A stretch of DNA of 64,000 nucleotides, taken from the NCBI RefSeq assembly GCF_050947875.1, contig NC_134569.1, positions 204,966,127 through 205,030,126 of the forward strand. The letters are read 5' to 3'. The stretch's first letter is position 1. Each line of letters begins with the position of its first letter. Below the pieces are notes generated by a model, which made no database searches, was not told where the DNA came from, and worked only from the letters and a program-made list of their open reading frames with translations. A program made the position numbers and the translations under genes. The stretch is from Dermacentor variabilis (lineage: Eukaryota; Arthropoda; Arachnida; Ixodida; Ixodidae). Positions 12,108 to 21,077 of the stretch are shown in pieces.

Positions 12108-14117
12108 TCACACAACACAATAATCTCCCGAGTGTAGCCACGGCGGGTGCTCGCAGTTAAATGCCTTCGAAAACTCCTTCATGTTGAGTAAGGGTAAAAA
12201 GCAGGAGATTTTCGAAGCTAGGTGCTCACGGCTGCTTTCCATGCCGCAGGAGAGAAGGTAAAAACGCCTGAAGAAAGTCTTTTGAGCTGCAACCCAATAT
12301 AGCGTGCCCTGATCTAAGGCCGGTAGACGCTGCTCGTATGTGGTCCTGAGAGCTTCAAACGCGTTGCGAACGCTTTGTGCCCAGATGTAGATCTCGGGAG
12401 GCTCGTTGCTCTCGCGAAGGCTCATGTTGAAAGCCAAGCGAGCCTTTTCGTCCATGCACTGCTCGAACTGAACCAAGGCAGGACTCTCCGCGGGGGACCA
12501 TGAGCCCGTCGCGTTCGCAGCGAAAGCAGCGTACATGAGGGATCGAGCCAGCAGTACACCGAGGCTGCCCATGACGAACTCGGGTGGGACTAAGCCGGTG
12601 TAGAGAATGGGCTCCTGGCGCAAGGACGCTGGCACGACGATACTGCTGGAGAGGGCGTTGTACAGAACCTCGTTGCTCAAGAGGAAACCGTCGTCGATGT
12701 CGCCTTCGTGCACGGCCGGAGGATCTTCCAGCAGGCTCCACTGTTGCTGCGCCTTGAGGCGAATGAAGAAGCCCGGAAACCCATTGGAAATGGAGGCCTC
12801 ATCCAGGTCGTCCTCCCCCAATGTGCCGTCCTGGTAGGAGACGCGGAACTGGTGCAGGCGGACGTCATGAAGCCTCATGTGAGCCTCTTTACTCGCGTAG
12901 TTGCCCAACCAGGCGAACTTTTCACCGTCGGTGATGGCCTTGCGCACTCCGGCGAAAACCTCAAGGACGGCGCTATCCGCGCTCCGCTGCGGAAGGAGCT
13001 GGGTTACGATGGCACTCCTCGCGTTGCGCATTACGAGTCGAGTCGCCTGCAGGCAGGAAGACACGACGCGTTCCGAGTCGCTGCGGCTGACTCGGCGCAG
13101 GTAATCGAAACGGAACGCGTCGATGATAACCTGGATGTACAAGTAAACCACACCGTAGTTGACGAGACCCCTGAAGAAGCTGAGCAGCTGCCGAATCAAG
13201 TAGATATTGTCGGTGCATATTATCGACCATCTGCCCAGTTTGTATTCGTCCGGCAGGTGCGCATTTAAAGCGTCGAGCCATTCGGCTTGAGGGACATATT
13301 TAGTCAGGTACGCAAGAACGCCTGCGCTTTGTCGCTCCGCCAGACTTTCCGATGCCATGATGCCACTCAATCTTCGCTCGCTGTCAAATATGTCAGTCAG
13401 GTTGAACTCATGGTCTCGCATTTTTGAGATCTCGCTTAACAGCTCCTTCAGGTAGTCTTCCGCAGGCAACGTGGGCTGTGCGTCCATCTTCTGCGACAAC
13501 GTCTGGCCACGCGAAATGTGCAGGAACACACCGTCGGGGAACCTGCTCAATCGTATGTCGAGGACGGTGTGAATACCATGGGCCAGCGACAGTTCTGCGA
13601 TATAGCGAACGACGTCCGGGAAGGTGGACAAGCCGAGAACCTCTTCGCCGTACTTTTGCACGGGCCGCAGTACGTCACTCACGGACACTGCAGGCGCACT
13701 CACGAAACGCTCGCAGGACCTGTAGAACTTCGCCAGGTTGTAGTAACCGGTTGAGACAGTCTTGGCGCTGAGCACGCTACTAAGACTACTGTTGATGAGC
13801 GCCAGGAGCTGCCGCGTACTATAACGGAGGAAACTGGCGGGACCTTCGGGCGTTGCCGCCTTCTGCTCCCAGTTGTGGCAGACGTGACGGTGAAAGTCGT
13901 GGCACGGGTCCGTGCCGTAGTCCATCAGCGTTTGAATGTCGCGCACGGCCCGCCTGCAGACAGCACTACTGCACTCGGCGTTGTGCTGGCCGGACGCCTT
14001 GCTGCCGGCTATGTAAATGAGGATTGCCGTGCTGACCATTCCGTCTATCACCACCACGGCGATGAAGCTGATGATGATACTCGGGTAGGCGATGAGCGTC
14101 GTAGTATGTGCTGACAT
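12108..14117 (-). CDS. M13 (neprilysin-like) peptidase homolog lacking the zinc site
   Basis: A single uninterrupted frame of 669 residues. Residues about 11-37 form one membrane segment, giving a type II topology with the body outside the cell. DPCHDFHRHVCHNW (70-83) is the classic N-terminal M13 motif (usually DPCxDFYxYxCGxW). The C-terminal part aligns in order: NALSSSIVVPA (487-497, normally NAYYxPxxNxIxFPA), GVLLARSLMYAAF (520-532), FFRRFYLLSC (615-624) and a final Cys-Val-Val end. At the active site HExxH reads RSLMY (525-529), and the GENIAD zinc glutamate region reads IWAQSVRN (578-585). Zinc ligands and the catalytic Glu are therefore all absent. Known M13 enzymes cut small secreted peptides; this protein probably binds without cutting. 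Absence of introns is seen in some arthropod M13 expansions and suggests retroposition. The start has a purine at -3. Confidence 0.88.
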   Translation of the reverse strand: MSAHTTTLIAYPSIIISFIAVVVIDGMVSTAILIYIAGSKASGQHNAECSSAVCRRAVRDIQTLMDYGTDPCHDFHRHVCHNWEQKAATPEGPASFLRYSTRQLLALINSSLSSVLSAKTVSTGYYNLAKFYRSCERFVSAPAVSVSDVLRPVQKYGEEVLGLSTFPDVVRYIAELSLAHGIHTVLDIRLSRFPDGVFLHISRGQTLSQKMDAQPTLPAEDYLKELLSEISKMRDHEFNLTDIFDSERRLSGIMASESLAERQSAGVLAYLTKYVPQAEWLDALNAHLPDEYKLGRWSIICTDNIYLIRQLLSFFRGLVNYGVVYLYIQVIIDAFRFDYLRRVSRSDSERVVSSCLQATRLVMRNARSAIVTQLLPQRSADSAVLEVFAGVRKAITDGEKFAWLGNYASKEAHMRLHDVRLHQFRVSYQDGTLGEDDLDEASISNGFPGFFIRLKAQQQWSLLEDPPAVHEGDIDDGFLLSNEVLYNALSSSIVVPASLRQEPILYTGLVPPEFVMGSLGVLLARSLMYAAFAANATGSWSPAESPALVQFEQCMDEKARLAFNMSLRESNEPPEIYIWAQSVRNAFEALRTTYEQRLPALDQGTLYWVAAQKTFFRRFYLLSCGMESSREHLASKISCFLPLLNMKEFSKAFNCEHPPWLHSGDYCVV

Positions 14118-14901
14118 CTCCCGGATTGTGGTACTCCCAACTGCGAACCAGATGTGATCAGTGAAAAGTTCCGCTGTATACTGCGGTTGGCAGTAAATTC
14201 AAACTACTGCAGCCTAAATTACACGTCTTCTTATAACATAATCACGTTGATCCACATATTCTACCGAAATAGTTGATTCAATAATTAGTCTGCTTTGTGA
14301 ATAAGTGTGTAGCGCGTTTAACCGAATGCAGTTTTCTGCGAGAAATGCATGGATCTATTCATCCAGGCGCCCTCTATTGCATGCTTGGGATACCATTTCC
14401 ATAAGAGCTATTTGATTTGGACATAATATGTTGAGCTTATAGTACGTGTTTCGCCAGAGTCGGTGCATATTCATACATTAAACATACAGAGCCATATTCT
14501 AATCGATGGCCTCTCTTTCTATGGAACTTCTTTTGTAGTTGAGGCTAGTAACCGACCAAAAAGCTGCAACAGTATTGAATATCCCAGCAGAAGCAAACGT
14601 AAATGGCTTGAAGAAACGCTGAATTTAAAAATCTCCCGGAACAATTTCCACTGCGCATTCAACGCGCTATACACTATAGGAAAAATATCTGCGTAAAGAG
14701 CATGAACATTAATTTTTAATTACTGGCAGTTAAGTGCCGTTTGCTAAGGTGCAGCTTAATGACCTATGTTCATGTCTTGTTCGCTAGAACAGACTTCAGA
14801 TATGAAACCGTGACACTAACGGCGCGCTCTTTTTTGTTCGTTTACCCTCTGGACCCGTACGCGCATTACGTAGGTGTGGGATGGAGCGCAAATCAAACGT
14901 G
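14118..14901. other. Upstream flank of the M13 gene; no gene recognised
   Basis: The promoter of the minus-strand M13 gene should lie here, but I see no convincing TATA box at a defined distance. A 77-codon plus-strand frame (14463-14696) has no recognisable motif and is not called. Confidence 0.35.
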
Positions 14902-15131
14902 ATAACGGTGGCTTAGCGGATATAGTGCTGCGCTGCTAAGCGCGAAGTCGCGGGATCAAATCCCGGCCGCGGTGGCCACATTTCGATGGAGGCGAAATGC
15001 AAAAATTTTCCTGTCCCGTGCATTGGAGGCTCGTTAAACATCACCTGGAGGTGAAGATCAATTCAGAGTCCCCTACTAAGGCGTGTCTAATAATCAAATC
15101 GCGGTTTTGGCCCGTAAAATCCCAGAATTCT
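14902..15131 (+). mobile_element. Ruka-like tRNA-derived SINE
   Basis: The head (about 14906-14976) is tRNA-like: A box TGGCTTAGCGGA at 14909-14920 and B box GGGATCAAATCCC at 14952-14964, the two internal RNA polymerase III promoter parts. The body then has CATTTCGATGGAGGCGAAAT, AGGCTCGTTAAACATCACC, CAGAGTCCCCTACTAAGGCG and a terminal TTTTGGCCCGTAAAATCCC. This order is that of the Ruka SINE described in Rhipicephalus. No intact tRNA cloverleaf is kept. It is one of the better pointers to a tick genome. Amplification would depend on a LINE's enzymes. Confidence 0.85.
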
Positions 15132-15158
15132 ATTCAACATAATAAACGTCGATAAGTG

Positions 15159-15160
<2 letters not shown>

Positions 15161-15228
<68 letters not shown>
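15161..15228. repeat. (AT)34 microsatellite
   Basis: Uninterrupted AT dinucleotides for 68 bp, 30 bp after the SINE 3' end. It may have grown from the SINE's terminal simple sequence. Confidence 0.97.
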
Positions 15229-15231
<3 letters not shown>

Positions 15232-15755
15232 TGTGAATGGTGAAATAGTTACGTAAGCAGTTAGAATAATACAACAAGCATTATAGGTCTTAAATATTAC
15301 AACAGAAATTATAACATCATTATACAAGCATTACACGTGTTAAGCACATAAAATGGAAGAAAAAGGCGCACTTATAAAACATGGAGCCCCGAAATATAAC
15401 TGGAACTTCTCAGTGAATGAGCCGTGATTGATGTCGGATGCAATGTTTTCTCGGAGCTTATTCGAATGAATAATGACAAGGACGAGTGCTGAAAATATAC
15501 ATAGGTTAGTACGCAAGAATATAGGCTGGATTTCGAACTTATGATACGGGCGAGGGAAAAGGCGATGGGCCGGTTTAATATACAAGGGAGTAAAGGAAGA
15601 CTGGCTGTGATACAGCTTGTGAATGAAAGAAAACTAAGCAAGCGATGTTTTTCGAGAGGTCAGAAGTATAGGGAATATTTTACTGCTTTACTCGACATTC
15701 GTTAGCAGTTCCTGAAGATAAATTAGGCAGCTTTATTTTGAAATGATTGAAGTTT
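15229..15755. other. No gene recognised
   Basis: AT-rich. The minus-strand frames at 15340-15641 have no clear motif. They could be the highly decayed C-terminus of the adjacent minus-strand LINE. Confidence 0.3.
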
Positions 15756-16500
15756 ATTTAAGCGATACAACTGGTGAAAGCTACAGCTTAATGATGCGTA
15801 TTCCATTTTTTATCGTACTAGTATATTGTAGGTCAAGAGTTTAGTAGATTAATTAGCTTGACGGCAGATTGCGCCTACTGAGAGCAAATGATTTAGATGC
15901 CCTGCTCGTTATGGTATCAATGTGATGGTTCTAGGTTAAATTTGACGTTAAATAGACTCCCAAATATTTTACTGCGGTTACGGCTTGAATAGGATTGATT
16001 AAAGAAAATAAACAGGTGGCTTTGAGATGCCAGTTTTAGTAAATGTGATGCCGTCAGTTTCGGATAAAATTATTTCAGCCTGCCATTCGCTACGCCATTT
16101 TGCAATTAAGGGTCTCCTTGCAAATAGTAAGAACCTTGAGGGTTACTAATTTCAACTATAAAGAAAGAGTCATCCGCGAATAATCGAATCCCAGAATACT
16201 CGTTACTATGGGTGGCATTTACGTATACTTATATACAAAATAAGGCCAAGGACTGAACCCTGCGGTACACCTGATTTTACTTGAGCTAAATGGGAGGGGT
16301 GGTCATTAGTGGATACTGTGTGAAACGAGTTGGCTCGGAAGTTATTGATCCACATAGTGATTTTAGTGTTGATGTTTAGAGCGAGCAAGTTTTTCCATCA
16401 GATAGGTTTGAGGGACCTTATCGAAAGCTTTGGCGAAGTCAATAAATACGGCGTCTGCTTTTAGGAGGAATGTACTGAGTACTGGAGGTCTGTGATTAGT
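15756..16500 (-). mobile_element. CR1/L2-like LINE, reverse transcriptase fragment
   Basis: Minus-strand RT motifs occur in order: FIDFAKAFDKVPQTYLMEKL (about 16450-16390), SGVPQGSVLG (about 16275-16245), LFADDSFFI with the catalytic box FADD at 16169-16180, and YLGVYLTSN near 15950. SGVPQGS and FADD are intact but lie in different frames separated by stops, so no protein can be made. No RNase H follows, as expected for the CR1/L2 group. This is a different family from the RNase H-bearing LINEs at 1-10 kb. Confidence 0.8.
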
Positions 16501-17784
16501 TCAAATAATTGCGTTTCCTCGGTACGACAATTCAGAAATCCACGCTGGTTAGAAAAAGGAATTGTGATCAGATAAATATACAACACAAAAGTTAGCTGTC
16601 AGTTTCTTTTCTCGGGGCCTCTGGGACTGCTGAAACGGCACCTGGGCTGATACTAAGAAGCCGGAATGAAATCACCGCAGCTATAGCAGTGGCATGTAAG
16701 TGAATATATTGTTGCAAGCAATGCCACAAAACATGTTGACGTGACGATTTAGACCGATGCCATCCATATGCTTAGGAGCACTACGACGTTATTTTTTTCA
16801 TACTTCAGTGGCTTATTTGAGAGCCTGGAATGAAATGAAAACCTAAATAAATTATTTTCATTTGGTGTTTCTGAGCATTTACTAGAGCTCTTCAAGTACG
16901 GCGTACGAGCAAACACAAATATTTCATATGTTGTCCAATTAAACATATCAAATTAGTAAACTAATCGCAGATCAAGAATAGGTTGAGCAATGCAGGATGA
17001 CTATGAGCAAAGTGCTGTTGGCCTCATTCAATTAAAGCGATAGCTCTATGTTATAAATGCATTGCTCTGTTAAGGTGATGCACCCGGTATGTATGCTGCG
17101 TTTTGATGTATAAAATTAAACATGCCTATTACTAAGTGGCACAAATGTCGTCAAAAAACAGTAAGAAACAGCGGACTCAACGTGTCGTAGTGCTTACATC
17201 GAACGGAACTCTTCCGAGCTTGGCTCATGTCAAAGGTGTCTGGCCCGGCATCGGTCGGAGGCTGTGCTCCCTGCAATAAAAAAAAAATACCGGTAGTGCT
17301 ACAGCGAGAGAAGAACTGTATGAAGTTTGCATGGTGTTGCTTAGAAGCAGCCTTGTGGCCATAAAAGATGCAAGTGGCGAGGCTCTCCTCACTTTGGGCA
17401 CTCGCAAGCAAGCTAGCAAGCAAGCATGCGGGAAGCGTTGCTTTGCTAGCGCTTACTTACTTTTTCGGCGAGGTTGAACAAGTGAGAAGGAATGAACTTT
17501 AATCATGAGGGTGGCTCAGTAGTCCAAGAAAGGCAGAAAGTTAGTCGCGAGGCCCCGTCATAAATAAAGTAAGTATGCCAGCGGCGTACGGCAAGTTTAC
17601 ATACTTTCTCGGTTTTAGCCTCGATGAGTTGTTTTAGAGACCTCAGCTGAGGATGGATGCACTTCGAAAGCCGTAAATTCTACAACGAATGTCTCGAGCA
17701 AAATGATACAGTACCATCACCTGATTTGGACAAAAGAATAAACATTTACCGCGATAAACATTCTTGGAATACTTCATGCACCTT
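16501..17784. other. No gene recognised
   Basis: AT-rich spacer with several overlapping short frames on both strands and no motif. Around 17405-17445 short GCAAGC/GCTAGC runs occur. Nothing else supports a feature. Confidence 0.3.
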
Positions 17785-17786
17785 TC

Positions 17787-17867
<81 letters not shown>

Positions 17868-18004
17868 GTATCTATGTATCTATCTATGTATCTATGTATC
17901 TATCTATGTATGTATCTATCTATCTATCTATGTATCTATCTATGTATCTATCTATCTATGTATCTATCTATGTATCTATGTATCTATCTATCTATCTATC
18001 TATG

Positions 18005-18089
<85 letters not shown>
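17785..18089. repeat. (TATC)n microsatellite with a TATG-interrupted core
   Basis: About 305 bp of TCTA/TATC tetranucleotides. The outer parts (17785-17866 and about 18008-18089) are pure, while the middle (about 17867-18007) has regular TATG substitutions in clusters. Long open frames with alternating Ser-Ile-Tyr-Leu through it are artefacts of the repeat. Confidence 0.97.
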
Positions 18090-18090
<1 letters not shown>

Positions 18091-18179
18091 CCGCCAACTT
18101 GAGTCACTGTGAAGTCCATGGTCTAATCCGTAGAGCATCGTGCTGCTGGTTTCAGGAAACCGTGCTCGAAAGCATCCTT

Positions 18180-18640
18180 CGGACCAATTTGGGACACTGG
18201 GTATATTGGGGGACACTGAGTATACGCCACTCTTCAATCAACATCTTTCACATGCCAAATTGGGTACCTGGGTATGTGCCGCTGTATGTGCACCACTCTT
18301 TAGGGAACGTCTTTTACGCGAACTTGGGCCCTTAAGTATGTGTCGCTGGGTACGGGCCGCTTATCGTGAGCCTCTTTGACGCCAGCTTGGCTCACTGGGT
18401 ATGCCCCGCTCTTCAGTGAAAAGGAAAATCCCTTCAGAATTTCTTCGGTGCAGGGCGGAATCGAACCCGCGTCATATATGTGCTAAGTCCGTCTTGTCCG
18501 ATCACGCCTACCACACATAGTCTTCGCGGTGGTGGCGCTAAGGTGTGCCGTGTGTCCAGAGAGCAAGAGCCCAGCAGCATATACGCATCATTCATGACGC
18601 GTTTCGGCGGTGGCAGTAGCGTGTGTCGACACATTCCTCC
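18180..18640. repeat. Composite tick repeat, copy 2 (~60-bp tandem units)
   Basis: About four degenerate units of 60-70 bp, each built on CACTGGGTATG...GCCGCTCTTCA...CTCTTTgACGCCA, run from 18183 to 18420. They are followed by a tRNA-like segment on the minus strand (B-box complement GGAATCGAACCC at 18458-18469) and then CTTCGCGGTGGTGGCGCTAA at 18522-18541 and GACGCGTTTCGGCGGTGGCA near 18597. The same parts occur in the same order at 1630-2215. Confidence 0.65.
18448..18520 (-). other. tRNA-like segment inside the composite repeat
   Basis: On the minus strand it has A-box-like TGGTAGGCGTGATCGG and B-box GGGTTCGATTCC about 45 bases apart. The 5' end does not pair with the 3' GCCCTGC, so an acceptor stem is lacking. 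It is therefore a tRNA-derived SINE-type head, not a functional tRNA gene. Confidence 0.55.
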
Positions 18641-20729
18641 TTGGCTTGTCGCATTAGCATCGAAATTCGTCGTGAGATGGCAGGGGTGGAAGTCGTGCGC
18701 CAATTGCGCCATCTTGCACCAAACCATCGAGCTGCGCCGACCTGCGCCAACCTGCGCCAGAACACTAGTTTCGCATGGAATTGTCAAATTTAGCAGGATG
18801 TGCGTGTTCAGTGGCAACCACACACACAGCCACAGACATGCAATGGCTAGTGCTTAGCCCTGCGATCCAAGTCTAAGCGATCCGCTTCAGCGTCGGCATC
18901 TTTGTTTGGTGGCATAATTGTAACTAGGCCACATGAAGACGCAAACCGTTTTCTGCTGTGCAATGTATTACGAACATTTTCTAAAATTGTTACACGTTTG
19001 CGTATAAGCGGACCAGCCGATGATGATTTTAAGTGATGATCATTTCACTGGGTGGTCGGGAAAAGAAATCCGCGCTGAATTAATGAGGTTGTACAGTCTG
19101 CTCAGCGTGTAGCTCGTCACTACCGCTACACATTTTAGCACTCGATATTGCGCCATATTGGTACATCTTAATGTGCGAACGCCATGCGTGTGGCGCTCTA
19201 AATCGATTTGGTGCATGCACCAAGTCTGGTTACCGGGATGATAGTGCGCGCGGCATACCTACAAACGACCTGCTTGCTTCCACTAAAGTTCTCGGTCACA
19301 AATATCCAATGGCAACTGCAATAGTCACTCAAATATGCATTGGGGCTACACTATTTTCTGCAGGGCCACACTAACACAAGATGAGGCTCTTGCCGTCGCA
19401 AAACGCAAGAGCCTATGTGAAGAATATGTGAAGTATCATATTGAGGCAATGCTAGCGGCCAAATTGTGGTCATAATTAAACTTTCGGCGAAGCTGCAAAC
19501 TTGCGGAATGGCGTTCGCGGCAACGATATTCAGGACGTGACTTGCGCAGATTGAGTCGAAAAATTTTAGTAGACCATCGTTCGGCGCACGAAATATCGCT
19601 CGCCTTTTTGCCCTGTCTTTATGGCTCCTGTGGCGAAACCGCGGGTAAGGCCGAATAATCGAGCTTATTCAAAATATTGATCGACCACGCAAACCGGAAA
19701 CATTTTTTATCACTTCGTTGTTTTCAAAAATATCTTAGAGCTTTTTCTCGGCAAGGGATGTGAAATACTGGCAAAGTACAATGACCAGTGCGTAAATTTC
19801 ACATTTATTCTGTGGGATCCTCCTATAACTGAAGGTCGCCGAGAATTGAAAATTACCCGAGGGCACTACGCGTACGGCATTCATTGTACCTTGATGGGTG
19901 TTGTTCGTGGTGGCCACTGTGAATAATCCTCGTTTATTGTGCATGAATACGTTTAATTAGCTGAATTTATTACCTCACGTAATCGATGATATGTCAGTGA
20001 AAAAGTTGTGGATGACATTGAGAAATGACCGATAACAGCATTTAAAACAACTTAGGATTCGTGGGGACTCTTCTTAACGAGAAAGAAAGCCCATGAAGTC
20101 AAAAAATAAATAAAAATGAAAACCCACTGCGGCCAATACAACGCGTCTGCGCGGCAAAGATTGCACCATTCCTTGCGCGAACCTCCTCAAATAGGGGAAC
20201 TGGAAAGGAGGGGCCGCACCTCTTTCTCGCCGCGTAAACAGTTTTTCGTACCTGTGATCGGTCCCTATGAAACGCGAAGTAGTGCTACCTTGTAGCGGTT
20301 CGCTTTCCCAATCATAAAAAGACCACGGCCGAGGTTTGCACGTTCGTGATATACACAAAATACACTGATGACGTTGATGATATACACTGATGACGTTTAC
20401 ATCTGATACCACTTATGTTACTGGTGCGGGGACTGGGCACGTCAATTAAAGAAAGCAATAAAAAAATATAAATGTGTTGCATACTTTTTTTTTTCTGAAA
20501 TATTACTTGCTTGTTGACAATGAAAAAAAAAATCGGCTAGCATTAACACTACCCTATTTACATAGAGCGGGCAGTGTTAAAGGAACGCCATAAGTTATTT
20601 TTTTCTTGGCCACATTTAGTTGGCACATCCCGTACGTAATTTAATGGTGGTTTCTGAGAAACCTGTATCGCATTCCTTCGTAGCTGCATGCTGCAGTTAG
20701 ATCGACGACAATTTTTCCCTGTCATGAAT
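18641..20729. other. No gene recognised; two minor repeats
   Basis: No convincing coding frame. GCGCCAACCTGCGCCAGAA-like units (18734-18764) form a tiny tandem run. A perfect 9-bp stem (AGGCTCTTG / CAAGAGCCT) lies at about 19383-19414. At about 20357-20398 the phrase ATACACTGATGACGTT occurs twice. None of these suggests a defined element. Confidence 0.35.
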
Positions 20730-20785
20730 TAGTACCGCAGACTGACATCAGAGGCGTCAGCTGCTGAGGTCAGTCCGCGGTACTA
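20730..20785. repeat. Imperfect inverted repeat, 22-bp arms
   Basis: Left arm TAGTACCGCAGACTGACATC (20730 on) pairs with a right arm ending GTCAGTCCGCGGTACTA at 20785; 20 of 22 positions match across a 12-base loop. It could be a decayed fold-back element. No flanking duplication was identified. Confidence 0.75.
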
Positions 20786-20971
20786 GCACAGAACACCTAT
20801 ACAAACTTAGAGAAGGGAAACTGTACCTTCCACAGTGCTACGGAAATAAGCGTAGCGGTGGCGTCGTGAACTAAAGTATGTGACCACGGGTGGCGCTGTA
20901 CAACAGGAAACGGAAACGGGGTTTTGCACAGTATGGTCGCTTTACCTACTGGATTCTGGCTGATGCGCATC

Positions 20972-21077
20972 GATCGTGCTCCCGCCAGTTCGGTTACTGT
21001 GTGGCAAACGTAGCGCCTACATATGTATGTAGGCGCTACGTTTGCCACACAGCAACCAAACTGGCGGGAGCACGATC
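20972..21077. repeat. Large near-perfect palindrome, 52-bp arms
   Basis: Left arm 20972-21023 begins GATCGTGCTCCCGCCAGTT and right arm 21026-21077 ends AACTGGCGGGAGCACGATC. The arms match at 50 of 52 positions around a 2-base centre, and pairing continues outward with a few mismatches (GCGC near 20965 and 21082). A transcript would form one long hairpin. It may be a fold-back transposon or two identical repeat ends joined head to head. Confidence 0.9.

Noticed and set aside
12355..13771. Frames of 60-186 codons overlapping the M13-like gene on both strands
   Set aside because: Shadows of the 669-codon gene, whose frame alone shows the family motifs.
14906..14976. Possible tRNA gene on the plus strand
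   Set aside because: Continues into the Ruka-like SINE body and lacks a complete cloverleaf.
15130..15327. 65-codon frame with (Tyr-Ile) repeats
   Set aside because: Artefact of the (AT)n tract.
17785..18089. CRISPR-like array
   Set aside because: A plain tetranucleotide microsatellite in animal DNA with no repeat-spacer structure.
17657..18335. Long frames of repeated Ser-Ile-Tyr-Leu
   Set aside because: Pure translation of the TATC microsatellite in three frames; not genes.
18448..18520. Possible tRNA gene on the minus strand
   Set aside because: A and B boxes present but no acceptor-stem pairing; fits a SINE-type tRNA head inside a dispersed repeat.
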